A stretch of DNA of 64,000 nt from Chenopodium formosanum (Eukaryota; Streptophyta; Magnoliopsida; Caryophyllales; Amaranthaceae), in the NCBI GenBank assembly GCA_024500155.1, contig CM044874.1, positions 67,752,795 through 67,816,794 of the forward strand. The letters are read 5' to 3'. The translations under genes were made by a program, and so were the position numbers. Positions within the stretch are counted from its first letter, which is position 1, and every line of letters begins with the position of its first letter. The notes under the pieces are model-generated. The model did not search any database. It saw only the letters and a program-made list of their open reading frames with translations, and was not told where the DNA came from. Of the stretch, positions 48,611-61,590 are shown piece by piece.

Positions 48611-49272
48611 CCAAAGTTTTAATGTCACTAACCTTGGATTACCACAAAATTTTGCTTACTTAAATATGGGAGTAATAATTGGTGAAAAAAAAAAGTTGAA
48701 TTAAAATACCTCAAAATTATACTCATTTTATAGAGGGAAAAAAATTAGAGTAGTTGGTATAATTATTTTTTGAAAAGAGTTTTTATTTTAGAAGTTATGA
48801 CCGTTGTAAATTTTACAACGTTTATATTTTACTTTAATTGCAGACAATTGAATTCAAAATGGCAAAACAAACAAGATGATGCCAAGTGTCAACTCCCAAA
48901 CAAATTAACCCAACTTTATTCCCTCCACCAATTTCCCACGTGAAGCTATGTATATTGAATAAAAAAAATTCTCATCAACCAATTGCACTTGGACAAGTGT
49001 CACCATACACAAACATTACCCACTCTTGACAAATGGGCATGGCCATGACCTGGTTATGCACCTTTTCCCTCAAAAACTATTCCCTTTTATTTTTTTAATC
49101 TTTTTTGGATTTTCTCTTTCTTCATGACCACCCAAAGAGGGCAACCAATGGCAATGCTCTAAGTCTGTTAAATATTATATGCAATAATTATTAATTTATT
49201 ATATTTGGTAACGAAGTATTAATTGCAATAGAAAAAATCTTAATTTGTATTTACCCCCTTGGATCTTGCTAA

Positions 49273-50305
49273 GAGCCGCCACAACGGTGGGGAGCACCCT
49301 CCCCACAACTCTCTCTCTCTCTCTCCTCCATTTGAGCTACCTCACTGTTGTAGGAGGTGACCCATGAGTAACCCATTTGATGGTGATGCCCTCTCCGGCA
49401 GATCACCTATTGCCTCGGCCCACGTGAAGAAAAACTCTGCATTTCATTTTTTTGCCATATTGTTGTTTTAAACGGTGCAGTTTTGATGTAAAAAATAAAA
49501 AAATCAGAAAGTCAGACGCGCGCGTCAGGGAGGACGCGACCCAGTGAATTGTCGCCATATGTCCCACTTAGAGTTGTGTTGATTCAATTTAAATCATTGA
49601 TTTTATAGCTATTGGGGATTATATTTTCTATTGATTTTTGACTCTTAAAAAACTTTCAACGGTAAAAATTAAAAAAAAATCTGCTATGAATTTTTAAAAA
49701 AAAAAAAAATTTGCTAACGGCTTTTTTTTATATTTTTGCCTATAAAAAGAGACCAATATTGCCAATGTTATTCGCACTTAAATTTTTTACCATCCCTCTA
49801 CTAACCCGCAAAAGCTAAGTTATATATTATCTAAACCCAAAAAAATAATATTAGTCCTAATTATGGATTCTAGTATTCCTAATAATCAAGGAAATAATTA
49901 TTTCTACTCCCCACATAACCCAAATTACTAAATTAATTCCAATTCTCCAAATTTTCAAGCTAATCTCCACTTTGATCCAAATGGTCTTGCTAATCCAAAT
50001 GTTCAAAGAATGTTATATTATAACATTCCTAACCGACCAGTAATAAATTCCTAACCAGTTTCAACAACAGTTTCCTAACCAATTCCAACAACAATTCATG
50101 AATCAAATTCTCCAAAAATTTTCTTCTAGTTTAATGTTCCCAATGTCTCAACACGTTGGAAACCAAGTAGAGAATAGTCCAACAACTCTAGGGGGAAATG
50201 GAAGTAGTAACAAAACTCCTCTTGAAAGAAATGCCAATGATGATGAAAATGACGATGATGACGTTGATGGTGAAGATTCGCAAGATAGCAACACCACCTC
50301 GTCAA
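49273..50305 (+). mobile_element. Harbinger derivative E2, T1 copy (3'-truncated)
   Basis: The left end GAGCCGCCACAACGG follows TAA at 49270-49272. It contains a TATA box (TATAAAAAG near 49743) and a broken plus-strand ORF starting MDSSIPNNQGNNYF at 49863. The right end is replaced by the tandem junction at about 50305. Confidence 0.75.
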
Positions 50306-50956
50306 ATTTGAGAATAGAAACATTTTCAGAATTTAAAGAATTGGAAAAGGAATTAGAAGAGTTAGAAGTTTCTTCTGAAGACATATTTTATGAAAGATAG
50401 TTTAATTTGAGAATAGAAGGTTGAATGAACAGCTAATTGATATAAACCATTTTATAGCACAATGGTGCATGTATGCTATCAAATCACATACGTACACACA
50501 ATAATTCCATTACTCAAAACAATATATGTCTTCCATTGAGTAGCCATATCAATTGTATTTTTGTGATAGTTCATGTCTGTAAAGATGCTTGTATATTGAT
50601 TCTTTAGGTAGGGTATTATCAATGCATCAATTTTTTAGTAAATAAATGTTACTTGTTACATTGATACATACATCAATGCACTATACCCTTCAGAAAATAA
50701 TTGATACTTTTTTTGCAGTGATATGTACATCAATGCACCGGTATTTTAGTAAATAATTCATAAAATAACATATTTATTTAAAAAAACACACTAGTAATAA
50801 GTAAACATATATTATTAATTAAAAACGACAATACAATAAAACATAACTATTAATATCTAAAACACACTTAAACTTAATTGCGAAAAAAAAATACAACAAT
50901 GGTAAACATAAACTAATTAGAAACAATCACAATAACTTAAAGCGAACAATAATTAA

Positions 50957-52353
50957 CTAATATGATGGAAATAACTTCTTCACTAAACTATATCTCAGCT
51001 CTTGACCTGCTTCTGATAAGTATGACTTTGAATCAAGATGCTTGAACAACTCCATATTAATTTTCCTTTGCTTTCTTGCTTCTCTTTCCCTTTCTAACTG
51101 AGTCTTTTCCCTTTCCACTTGAAACAACTCTACTTCCTCTTCTCTCCAGTACTTTAATCTTGTAAGTTCAATTTCTGTTTCTGTTTGTCGTGTTATGTTC
51201 ATGTTTTGGACCGTATCCAACCAATTTTGCCATGCTTCTGATGGCATATTCGCCATTTTACTCTTACCTTTGTTTTGGCTGGATTCATTGCTTGAAGGGA
51301 AGCCAGAACACCCAATATCACCACTTGTTAGTGTATCTGGGTTTGTTGATGATGAGTAGTTACCATCTTCATTCATCCTTATTATTTTTGATTCTCTACC
51401 TTGAGTGGATGTCTTTTTCTTGTAAGTGTCAATTATATTTAGTCGGCTTCCAAGCAGCATGTTAAGTTAGAATATCCCAAGCATGCTGATCGTGAAAGGT
51501 TTTAGACATCAACTTTGTCTCTGTGTTGTCGGCAGCATAGATCTTATATGTTGTTTTCATAACATCCTCATCATTCTCACCACATCCCCTTCTAGATTGA
51601 GCACTAGCAAATAAACCACAAAATTTAGAGCATGAAGCATTTATCCTTCTCTACCGACATCTAAGTTGCTCTAAACCTCTAACCTTTAACAAATCTTCTT
51701 GTGTAACCCCTTCTGTACCTACCTCAAAACACTTTTGTTTATATACTCTAACATTATCATACATTTGTTCAATTTTCTTCCAGAAAACTTCCCCCTTCTG
51801 GTTGGTATAATTTTTTTATTTATTTATTTATTTATTTTTTTTTTTTTATTTTGACTAACCTCAAGCCAAGTTTTCACAAGGGTTACTTCTTCAGCTTTTG
51901 ACCAAAATCGATTTCCTAGTTGATTACCTCCTTTAATAGCTCTATCAGTTTCTTCAACTTCTTCCTCATCATCACCGTCATCGGATGGTGCGTTCGATCT
52001 TGTGACATATTAAAATGTTGTGAGACAGGAAATGTGGATTCATCTTGAGATAATTGAAATTTTTTAAAAGATGAACAATTTGTAGCTAGAAAATCATCTT
52101 GACTAAATGAGATGTTTGGATATTGTGATGGCCGTTGAGAGAATTGAGTAAAAGAATTTGGATTTGAGAAATTTACATTTCCAGAAACGTAAGTAGAAAA
52201 TTGTGTTAAATTAGGTGTTAAATCAAAATTCAGATCAATAGGATGATTAGAAAAAGAGGGATGAATATTTGAATTATTTTGAAGTTGTGATGATTTTTTG
52301 GATTTTGTGGGATTTTTTTTTTCCTTTGGGATTTTGGGTTTTTTTATCTCCAA
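50957..52353 (-). pseudogene. Harbinger ORF1, T2 copy
   Basis: Best-preserved N-terminus of the three: MEIKKPKIPKEKKNPTKSKK at 52353, then an Asn/Ser/Gln-rich region to about 51980. A SANT-like start GNRFWSKAEEVTLVKTWLEV (about 51915-51860) follows. An AT-rich (TTTA)n stretch at 51815-51850 interrupts it. The C-terminal block 51460-50957 keeps MPSEAWQNWLDTVQNMNITR and ends LVKKLFPSY. Frames change between blocks. Confidence 0.8.
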
Positions 52354-53011
52354 AGTTTTAATTCCACTAACCTTGGATTACCACAAAATTTTGCTTACTT
52401 AATTATGGGAGTAATAATTGGTGAAAAAAAAGTTGGATTAAAATAAATACATCAAAATTATACTCATTTTATAGAGGGAAAAAAATTAGAGTCGTTGGTA
52501 TAATTATTTTTTGAAAAGAGTTTTTATTTTAAAAGTTATGACCGTTGTAAACTTTAAAACGTTTATATTTTACATTAATTGCAGACAATTGGATTCAAAA
52601 TGGAAAAACAAACAAGATGATGCCAAGTGTCAACTCCCAAACACATTAACCCAACTTTATTCCCTCCACCAATTTCCCACGTGAAGCTATGTATATTGAA
52701 TAAAAAAATTCTCATCAACCAATAGCACTTGGACAAGTGTCACCATACACAAACATTACCCACTCTTCACAAATGGGCATGGTCGTGACCTTGTTATGCA
52801 ACTTTTCCCTCAAAAATTATTCCCTTTTATTTTTTTAATCTTTTTTGGATTTTCTCTTTCTTCATGACCACCCAAAGAGGGCAACCAATGGCAATGCTCT
52901 AAGTCCGTTAAATATTATATGCAATAATTATTAATTTATTATATTTGGTAAGAAGTATTAATTGCAACAGAAAATATCTTAATTTGTATTTACCCCCTTG
53001 GATCTTGCTAA

Positions 53012-53872
53012 GAGCAGCCACAACGGTGGGGAGCACCCTCCCCACAACTCTCTCTCTCTCCTCCATTTGAGCTACCTCACTGTTGTAGGAGGTGACCCAT
53101 GAGTAACCCATTTGATGGTGATGCCCTCTCCGGCAGGTCACCTATTGCCTCGGCCCACGTGAAGACAAACGCTGCGTTTCATTTTTTTTTGCCATATTGT
53201 TGTTTTAAACGGGTAGTTTTGATGTTTAAAATATAAAAATCAGAAAGTCAGACGCACGCGTCAGGGAGGACGTGGCCCAGTGAATTGTCACCATATGTCC
53301 CACTTAGAGTTGTGTTGATTCAATTTAAACCATTGATTTTATAGCTGTTGGGGATTATATTTTCAATTGATTTTTGTCTCTTAAAAAACTTTCAACGGTA
53401 AAAATTTAAAAAAAAATCTGATATGAATTTAAAAAAAAAAAAAAAAAATTGCTATCGGCTTTTTTTTATATTTTTGCCTATAAAAAGAGACCAATATTGC
53501 CAATGTTATTCGCACTTAAATTTTTTACCATCCCTCTACTAACCTGCAAAAGCTAAGTTATATATTATCTAAACCCAAAAAAATAATATTAGTCCTAATT
53601 ATGGATCCTAATATTCCTAATAATCAAGGAAATAATTATTTCTACTCCCCACATAACCCAAATTACTAAATTAATTCCAATTCTCCAAATTTTCAAGCTA
53701 TTCTCCACTTTGATCCAAATGGTCTTGCTAATCCAAATGTTCAAAGAATGTTATATTATAACATTCCTAACCGACCAGTAATAAATTCCTAATCAGTTTC
53801 AACAACAGTTTCCTAACCAATTCCAACAACAATTCATGAATCAAATTCTCCAAAAAATTTCTTCTAGTTTAA
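53012..53872 (+). mobile_element. E2, T2 copy, left part
   Basis: Starts GAGCAGCCACAACGG after TAA (53009-53011). Split by the MULE; continues at 59357-59536. The ORF starts MDPNIPNNQGNNYF at 53601 and has the same internal stops as the other copies. Confidence 0.75.
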
Positions 53873-54179
53873 GGAAAATTTGCGAATTACTACTGCAAAT
53901 TAATACCAATTTGTAAATTACTGCCGCAAATTAAAAAAATTGTAAATTACTACCGCAAAAAATTTTAAAATGTTGGGATTACGACCAAACCCCCCTTAAA
54001 CCCAATTGTGACATCATCATACCCCTTTAACCCATGTTTGACCATGGTTAAGGGCTTTAACCACCCAAAAAAAAAAAAAAAATTAAAAAAAAATTTACCC
54101 CCTCCTAACCCCAGTTAACCCATTCAACCCCATTCTCCCTTTTTAAATTGATTTATTCCCAATCTCCATTGTTGTGTAG

Positions 54180-54839
54180 GCTCTGCTCCAAAAATCAATT
54201 CACTACTGCTGCTGTTTACGTCAATCGTGGTAAGTTAAGCATCTTTATTCTTAATTCAATTCATTTAATTGTGTCTTACGAATTATAGTGGTTTCGAAAA
54301 TTATTGTTTATTTTTGGGGATTTTGCTATTGGATGAAAAAATTGGGGCTTTCTTAATTTTCCTTCAATTCAATTAGAAATTAAGCTTGTTATGTAATTAG
54401 TTAATGGTATTTAATATTGATACTACTATTTTTTAATTTTGTACAGGGTTATGGCTTTGATTATAGGTTGGAAATGCAAGTGTGGGTTGTCTGCATCAAT
54501 TATGAAGTGATGGACGAATGAAAACCCAGGAAGAAGGTTCATTGCTTGTCCGGATTTTGATGCTGAGAACAATATAAGGGGGTGTACTTACTTTGGTATG
54601 ATGAAGATATGACAATGTGGCAAAGAGACGTAATATTGGGGTTAATAGAAGAAAAGAAAAGAGCGAGCTTGGAGAACGAGATGCTTAGGAAGCAAATTGC
54701 TGATGTGAATTGCAATCTAAGGAAGATGAACACTCAATATGTGATGTTGAAGATGAGAAGCAATGGTTTAGATTTAGGAGTTGTTTTATGCATATGTTTT
54801 TTCATTGCTGTAATTGGTGTTGCATGGTTTTTTCATTAG
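54180..54839 (+). pseudogene. GRF-type zinc-finger / coiled-coil / membrane protein carried by the MULE
   Basis: A leader with a donor GTAAGT at 54230 and an acceptor GTACAG ending at 54446 precedes an ATG at 54451 (MALIIGWKCKCGLSASIM). The zinc finger shows CKCG, then NPGRRFIACPDF and CTYF, the pattern of plant zf-GRF domains. After it come WYDEDMTMWQRDVI, a coiled coil with EEKKRASLENEMLRKQIADV, and a hydrophobic C-terminus VVLCICFFIAVIGVAWFF that could be a membrane anchor. One in-frame TGA after SIMK and one shift after CTYF break the frame. Such genes often accompany plant MULEs; role in transposition is unknown, and it may be a captured host gene. Confidence 0.75.
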
Positions 54840-55442
54840 TTGCTGTCATGCTATGTTTAGTATGGCATGAATGAAATGTATGGTAGGTATTATCTCCTGG
54901 AATCAAATGTAACCAATTTGGTAATGAATGAATGCAAAGAAAATTTATTTAAGTGTGTTGTTTATGCTGCGTTTTGTTCATTTTGTTTTGAATGGGAAAG
55001 AAAGGCATGAAATGAGGCAGTAGCACAATGAACATATACCAGACATAATATGGCAGCAAATGTTCAATTTTCATAAATAAGTCAAAATAAAACCATATGC
55101 ACCCATCACAATGTTAAGGGTTACAGTAGTGTTGAATCACAGTGCCAACAAGTACTCAAAAACATTGACATTGAAATAGCTTTTTGTATTCTTGCTGCAA
55201 ATTACATTACAAACTTCACTACAATTCCCCTAGCTAGACAAGGCTGGTATGCTGTTTGGACAGGGCTGCTGAGGTTATAGTTGAAGCTTGAGATAAGATG
55301 TCCACCATAGGATCATCAGTGCACTGCTCCAGATCTGCCTACTGTTGCTCTTGTTGCTGCAAAAATTATAAAAACAGAGTGAACACTAAGTTGGTTTAGC
55401 AAAAAAAAAAAAAAACCTGTAAAATTCCATGTAATATAAAAA

Positions 55443-58400
55443 TTAGATGCTTACAAGATTCTTGGTTTTTGCCTTTCCTTTTCCTTTCCCTTTTGCTATT
55501 TTCTCTCTGTCTAGAATGACATATGGATCTTGTGAAAATGGCCTGCCACCCTTGCTCTTTGGTTCAGGAGGAGGTGTCTCACCATATTCATTCTTGCAAG
55601 TCTTGATGTTATGGCCAAATTGCTTGCATTTAGAGCATCTCATAGGCTTCCCACCTAACCTAAGTTGTGCCTGAGCAGCTTCAGCAGCCTTCTCTGCATC
55701 TTCTCCCGCTTGCTTTCTTCTCTTGTTCTTGGAAGGCCTTCCAGGCATCTTCTTGAATGGTGGTGGAAGAGGTTCTGGGTAAGGAGTTTTTTCCCATTGC
55801 TTTGGACCAGGCATGGGAGGTATAACTGGATCATATGCAGCCATGTATCTAGTCTTAGAGTAAAAATCATCAACATAGTCTTCTGGATCACTTCTCATGT
55901 ACATGATACAAGCATAACAATGGTGGCAAGGAATTCCAGTCAGTTGCCATCTATAACAAGAACAAGTATGGGCCCCCAGATCAACCAAAAACCTTTCACT
56001 GTTGTTCTCTACTTCAAACAATTTCTCAGTGCTTCTTGTGACAATGTTGTACTTCCTTAACCTCTCAGCCAAAACAAATTGTTTCCTAACATATGGCATG
56101 AACCTTCCTGTTATGGAATGTAACCCTTCCCTCTTCTCGCAGTTTCTTTGCATAACATACCGTCTCATCCACTCCATGTGTGTTAGGATAGGCTTGTCCC
56201 TTGCTTGGTTTAATACATTGTTAAAGCTCTCACACATATTGTTTAGTAGCATATTAGACTTAGAAGTGGTAGAAAATGCATGTCTACTCCAACATTGAGG
56301 TGGTATAGCATCCATATATGTATGTGCAGCCACAGACATACCCTTAAGGGTCAACATGTGCTTATCAAAATCCATCTGACCATGTAATAAATAAATTGAA
56401 TAAACATTCAGTTTGAGCCACAAACATAAATATTAGCATGCTGTGAATATACAAAGGAATTTCCTTAAACAAAATACTGAAAATTAAATCCAGGTTGGGA
56501 ACATACCTTAGTTGTAGCCTTAGCAGCATCCCATAGCAAATCTTTATATGCAAGACCATTCCATTTAAGCTTGAAGTTGGACCAAATGTGCCTCCAACAA
56601 AATATAACTTCAGCCTTTGGGACAACTGATGAAAAAGATTCAAGCAAACCCTGTATTATGCAAAAACAAGCATGTTAAATACATTAAAATGAACAAACTA
56701 TAATAATAATTATAATAACAAGGCAAATTCACACATATAGGATAACAAAATCTTACTTTCTGTCTATCTGACATGAAAGTGTATCCTGCTCCATCTACCG
56801 TTCCAAGAGAAGAAGCCAACAAGTCAATAAACCAAATCCAAGAATCTGTCTTCTCAATCTCAACAACACCCCAAGCAAGGGGATATATGTTGTTGTTCCT
56901 ATCAGATGTCACTGCTACTAGAAAAATTCCTGGATAAGCTCCAGTTAAATGGCATCCATCAAGGCCTATCAATGGCCTGCACCCTCTCATAAACCCATCT
57001 AGCACGGGTTTCAAGCAAATGAACATCCTCTGAAAAATAGGAGGAGGTCTTTCTATATTGTCACACATACAAATTGCCATACTTCCGTCATTGTATTTCA
57101 AGATGGCAGCAACATAGTCCCAAACAAATTTGTATTGCTCTAAGCCATCACCATACAACATGAGCTTGGCTCTGGACCTTGCATACCATAACTTGTAATA
57201 ATTACAGAACACCCCTGTTTCCCTTAACACCCTCTGACCAAATCCCTTCATAAGGTGCCAATTTGGGTCAGATCTCCAGTTTTCCAGATATTTCTCAGCC
57301 AAGTATTGGGCAGTCACCTTCCTGTTCCTTTCATCTGTTCTACAATTGTGCTTTATCCTCATTCTAGTGATGTGAAAAGTTTCTTCTAATCTCTTCTTCT
57401 TCCCTAACACTTTGAAGTTGCAGATTACTTCACCACAAGTGCAAGCTTTCCTCTTAGATCTCTTAGGGTCCCAGGGACACTTGCATCTTTCCTTACAGTA
57501 AGCAGTCACTAGTTTCTTCCCATTATGGAGATAATAGTAGTCATACTTGTTCTCCACAGCATGCTGCCTAAGTGCTTTTCTAAATATCTCAACTGATGCA
57601 AATTTTAACCCTAACCTCAACTTGATTGGATGGTTGAAATCAGTTTCAGCATTGAAAACAGGACTGTTGTCCACCTCCTCATCAGATCCATGTATGCTGT
57701 CTGGGTCCTCTGAATCATATTCTTTCCCATCTTCTAGATTCAACCCCCCCTCAAGGTCTTGAGCAACCTCAGCTGAACTCCTTGTATCTCTTTTAGGAGC
57801 TAAGCTTTCTTGTAGTGACTGGTTGATTCCTTCAAGTATGTCTGATTTCAACCCCTCAGCAAATAAATCTTCATCTATTTGCTCTTCAATGTCTTCTTCT
57901 TGTAAGGGAGCATCTGATTCACTCCTTTCCTCATCTTCTGATGTAATCACATAACTCTTGTTCTTTCTCTTAGGCTTTCTCTTTTTCTTTTCCTTACTCT
58001 TGCACTTCCCCTTAGTTGCTATATGTTTCCTTTTTCTCTTACTTGATTCTGGGCTGGCTGCAGCATTATTCACCTCATTTAAAATTGAACCCTTTTCTGT
58101 TTGAACAGCCTGGGTCAAGGTGTGTATAGGAGTGTTATTTGGGGGAGGTATCTCTTTTGATGACAAGGCACTCCTATTTACATTACCACCTTCACCACTA
58201 CCTACCAATATTGATAAATTAGATTCAATGGGCCCAACTTTCAACTTTTCCCACTTATCAACCTCAAAAACCACATACAAATTGACCATGTCTACTTTAT
58301 CTATAGTCCTAAAAACCTCTTCCACATCACTTTCATCAGTCATCACTTTCCTACCTGTATTGAAATTCTTCCCAAACCTCCTATACCATATCTTATAGTC

Positions 58401-58634
58401 CCCACACTTCACTTTAAACTTATCCATAACAAGCTGATGTAAGAAATTCATGTTGAATTTTTTTGTACTCACATGACCTTCTAACAGCGTACTCCCTCCA
58501 CTCCAATACACTACATTATTCCTACTTTCAAACTTTCCACCATACATCATTCGAATAGAAATAAAAGCAGTCACTTTTACTTCAACAACACTGCCAAATT
58601 CAACACAAATTATCAACACCAAAGCAAAAAGCAC
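55443..58634 (-). CDS. MuDR-type transposase (MULE)
   Basis: Exons 58634-56757, 56650-56507 and 56375-55443 join in phase with GT-AG introns, giving about 984 residues without a stop. Domains in order are an N-terminal PB1-like part (YKIWYRRFG), a Lys/Arg-rich linker (about residues 200-235), an acidic stretch, the MuDR DNA-binding region with KFASVEIFRKALRQHAVENK and CX-rich zinc ligands (CKERCKCPWDPKRSKRKACT), and the MULE catalytic core. Catalytic Asp, Asp and Glu can be placed at LIGLDGCHL, FMSDRQKG and MCESFN. A SWIM zinc finger (CSCYRWQLTGIPCHH) and a CCHC knuckle (CSKCKQFGHNIKTC) follow. The start could be Met 29, which begins MMYGGKFES. An alternative last splice (donor after 55455, exon 55356-55339) would change the last few residues. 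Possibly active. Confidence 0.85.
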
Positions 58635-59356
58635 TTACTTAATGCATGTGCTAAATTATTATAGAAATTACTTGAATTACCAAATATATAAATTAATTCA
58701 ATTATATTACAAACTCAGTCAAACAATACTAAAAAAAATCAATTAAAAAACAAGGTCAAACATCAAAACTAAGGTCATCATATTCAACTTCATCCACCCA
58801 ATTACTTAGTAAAACTGAATAATTAAATAATTACATCAATTAAATACAAAATTAGAGATACCAACCTCGATCCAATTAATCGTGGTACAGTGAATTTCTT
58901 GTTTTTTGGTCCCCCACCAACAGTTGTCCCTTCCGTCTCCTCCATTGCATGCGACTGTAGGACAGATTTTTTTAATTGCAATGAACAGTGTTGCAGAAAA
59001 GCTTAAGCGCGCCAATTTACAGACATGGATTTCGGAGTTTAAGTTTAATTGAAGAAGATGATGAAGGTCAAAGGGCCAATTGAGAGAGAGGGAGGGAGAA
59101 TGGGGTTGTTTGGGTTAACTGGGGTTAGGAGGGGATAAAAAAAAATTTAATTTTTTTTTTTTGGGTGGTTAAAGCCCTTAACCATGGTCAAACATGGGTT
59201 AAAGGGGTATGATGATGTCATAATTGGGTTTAAGGGGGGTTTGGTCGTAATCCCAACATCTTAAAATTTTTTGCGGTAGTAATTTACAAGTTTTTTAATT
59301 TGCGGTAGTAATTTACAAAGTAGTATTAATTTGCGGTAGTAATTCGCAAATTTTCC

Positions 59357-59536
59357 CTAGTTAAATGTTCCCAATGTCTCAACACGTTGGAAACCAAGTG
59401 GAGAATAGTCCAACAACTCTAGGGGGAGATGGAAGTAGTAACAAAACTCCTCCTGAAAGAAATGCCAATGATGATGAAAATGACGATGATGACATTGATG
59501 GTGAAGCTTCGCAAGATAGCAACACCACCTCCTCAA
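59357..59536 (+). mobile_element. E2, T2 copy, right part after the MULE
   Basis: Begins with the MULE target duplication and continues the E2 ORF (VENSPTTLGGDGSSNKTPPE, then an acidic NDDENDDDD stretch) to the junction with T3 at 59536-59546. Confidence 0.75.
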
Positions 59537-60219
59537 ATTTGAGAATAGAAACATTTTCATAATTTAAAGAATTGGAAGAGGAATTAGAAGAGTTAGAAGT
59601 TTCTTCTGAAGATATATTTTATGAAAGATAGTTTAATTTGAGAATAGAAGGTTGAATGAACAGCTAATTGATATAAACCATTTTATAGCACAATGGTGCA
59701 TGTATGCTATCAAAACACATACGTACACACAATAATTCCATTACTCAAAACAATATATGTCTTCCATTGAGTAGCCATATCAATTGTATTTTTGTGATAG
59801 TTCATGTCTGTAAAGATGCTTGTATATTGATTCTTTAGGTAGGGTATTAAAAATGCATCAATTTTTTAGTAAATAAATGTTACTTGTTACATTGATACAT
59901 ACATCAATGCGCTATACCCTTCAGAAAATAATTGATACTTTTTTTGCAGTGATATGTACATCAATGCACCAGTATTTTAGTAAATAATTCATAAAATAAT
60001 ATATTTATTTAAAAAAACACACTAGTAATAAGTAAACATATATTATTAATTAAAAACGACAATACAATAAAACATAACTATTAATATCTAAAACACACTT
60101 AAACTTAATTGCGGAAAAAAATACAACAATGGTAAACATAAACTAATTAGAACCAATCACAATAACTTAAAGCGAACAATAATTAACTAATATGATGGAA
60201 ATAACTTCTTCACTAAACT

Positions 60220-61590
60220 ATATCTCAGCTCTTGACCTGCTTCAGATAAGTATGACTTTGAATCAAGATGCTTGAACAACTCCATATTAATTTTCCTTTG
60301 CTTTATTGCTTCTCTTTCCCTTTCTAACTGAGTCTTTTCCCTTTCCACTTAAAACAACTCTACTTCCTCTTCTCTCCAGTACTTTAATCTTGTAAGTTCA
60401 ATTTCTGTTTCTGTTTCTCGTGTTATGTTCATGTTTTGGACCGTATCCAACCAATTTTGCCATGCTTCTGATGGCATATTTGCCATTTTACTCTTACCTT
60501 TGTTTTTGCTGGATTCATTGCTTGAAGGGAAGCCAGAACACCCAATATCACCACTGGTTGGTGTATCTGGGTTTGTTGATGATGAGTAGTTATCATCTTC
60601 ATTCATCCTCATTCTTTTTGAGTCTCTACCTTGAGTGGATGTCTTTTTCTTGCAAGTGTCAATAATATTTTCAGCCGGCTTCCAAGCAGCATGTTATGTT
60701 AGAATATCCCAAGCATGCTGATCGTGAAAGGTTTTAGACATCAACTTTGTCTCTGTGTTGTCGGCAGCATAGATCTTATATGTTGTTTTCATAACATCCT
60801 CATCATTCTCACCACATCCCCTTCTAGATTGAGCACTAGCAAATAAACCACAAAATTTAGAGCATGAAGCATTTATCCTTCTCCACCGACATCTAAGTTG
60901 CTCTAAACCTCTAACCTTTAACAAATCTTCTTGTGTAACCCCTTCTGTACCTACCTCAAAACACTTTTGTTTATATACTCTAACATTATCATACATTTGT
61001 TCAATTTTCTTCCAGAAAACTTCCCCTTTCTGGTTGGTATTAGTTTTTATTTTTATTATTATTTTTATTTTTTTTATTTTGACTAACCTCAAGCCAAGTT
61101 TTCACAAGAGTTACTTCTTCAGCTCTTGACCAAAATCGATTGCCTAGTTGATTACCTTCTTTAATAACTCTATCAGTTTCTTCAACTTCTTCCTCATCAT
61201 CACTGTCATCGGATGGTGCGTTCGATCTTGTGACATAGTAAAATGTTGTGAGACAGGAAATGTGGATTCATCTTGAGATAATTGAAAATTTTTAAAAGAT
61301 GAACAATTTGTAGCTGGAAAATCATCTTGGCTAAATGAGATGTTTGGATATTGTGGTGGCCGTTGAGAGAATTGAGTAAAAGAATTTGGATTTGAGAAAT
61401 TTACATTTCCAGAAACGTAAGTAGAAAATTGTGTTAAATTAGGTGTTAAATCAAAATTCAGATCAATAGGATGATTAGAAAAAGAGGGATGAATATTTGG
61501 ATTATTTTGAAGTTGTGATGATTTTTTGGATTTTGTGGGATTTTTTTTTCCTTTGGGATTTTGGGTTTTTTTATCTCCAAAGTTTTAATT
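60220..61590 (-). pseudogene. Harbinger ORF1, T3 copy
   Basis: Blocks: N-terminus near 61590, a SANT-like region near 61150-61090, a block 61092-60694 with KIEQMYDNVRVYKQKCFEVG and LRCRWRRIN, and a C-terminal block from 60612 with MPSEAWQNWLDTVQNMNITR. A stop after VELF near 60349 and shifts between blocks break it. Confidence 0.8.

Larger units (their letters stand above)
39358..49159 (-). mobile_element. PIF/Harbinger element H1, interrupted by a CACTA element
   Basis: The left end GAGCATAGTCATCCATTGCC and the reverse complement of the right end, GAGCATTGCCATTGGTTGCC, are inverted repeats. TAA lies on both sides (39355-39357, 49160-49162), the typical PIF/Harbinger target. Without the CACTA insertion the element is about 4.2 kb and carries an ORF2 transposase and an ORF1 Myb-like gene, both on the minus strand and both broken. 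Confidence 0.88.
46676..50305. repeat. Tandem unit T1
   Basis: First of three tandem units. Each consists of the Harbinger H1 half from near the transposase start through ORF1 to the right TIR, 107 bp of host sequence, and the left 1.0 kb of the plus-strand Harbinger derivative E2. T1 lacks about 100 bp of ORF1 that T2 and T3 keep. Confidence 0.85.
53873..59356 (-). mobile_element. Mutator-like element (MULE), apparently complete
   Basis: Inverted ends GGAAAATTTGCGAATTACTA and (right, reverse complement) GGAAAATTTGCGAATTACTA match over roughly 250 bp and contain repeated TAAATTACTRCCGCAAA. Flanked by 9-bp duplications CTAGTTTAA (53864-53872) and CTAGTTAAA (59357-59365); the uninterrupted copies at 50135 and 63105 show the pre-insertion site. 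Carries a MuDR-type transposase gene (minus) and a GRF zinc-finger gene (plus). Confidence 0.92.
50306..59540. repeat. Tandem unit T2, interrupted by a MULE
   Basis: Same composition as T1. Junction with T1 at 50306-50315 has about ten filler bases (TTTGAGAATA) that also occur nearby at about 46767. Without the MULE the unit is about 3.74 kb. Confidence 0.85.
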
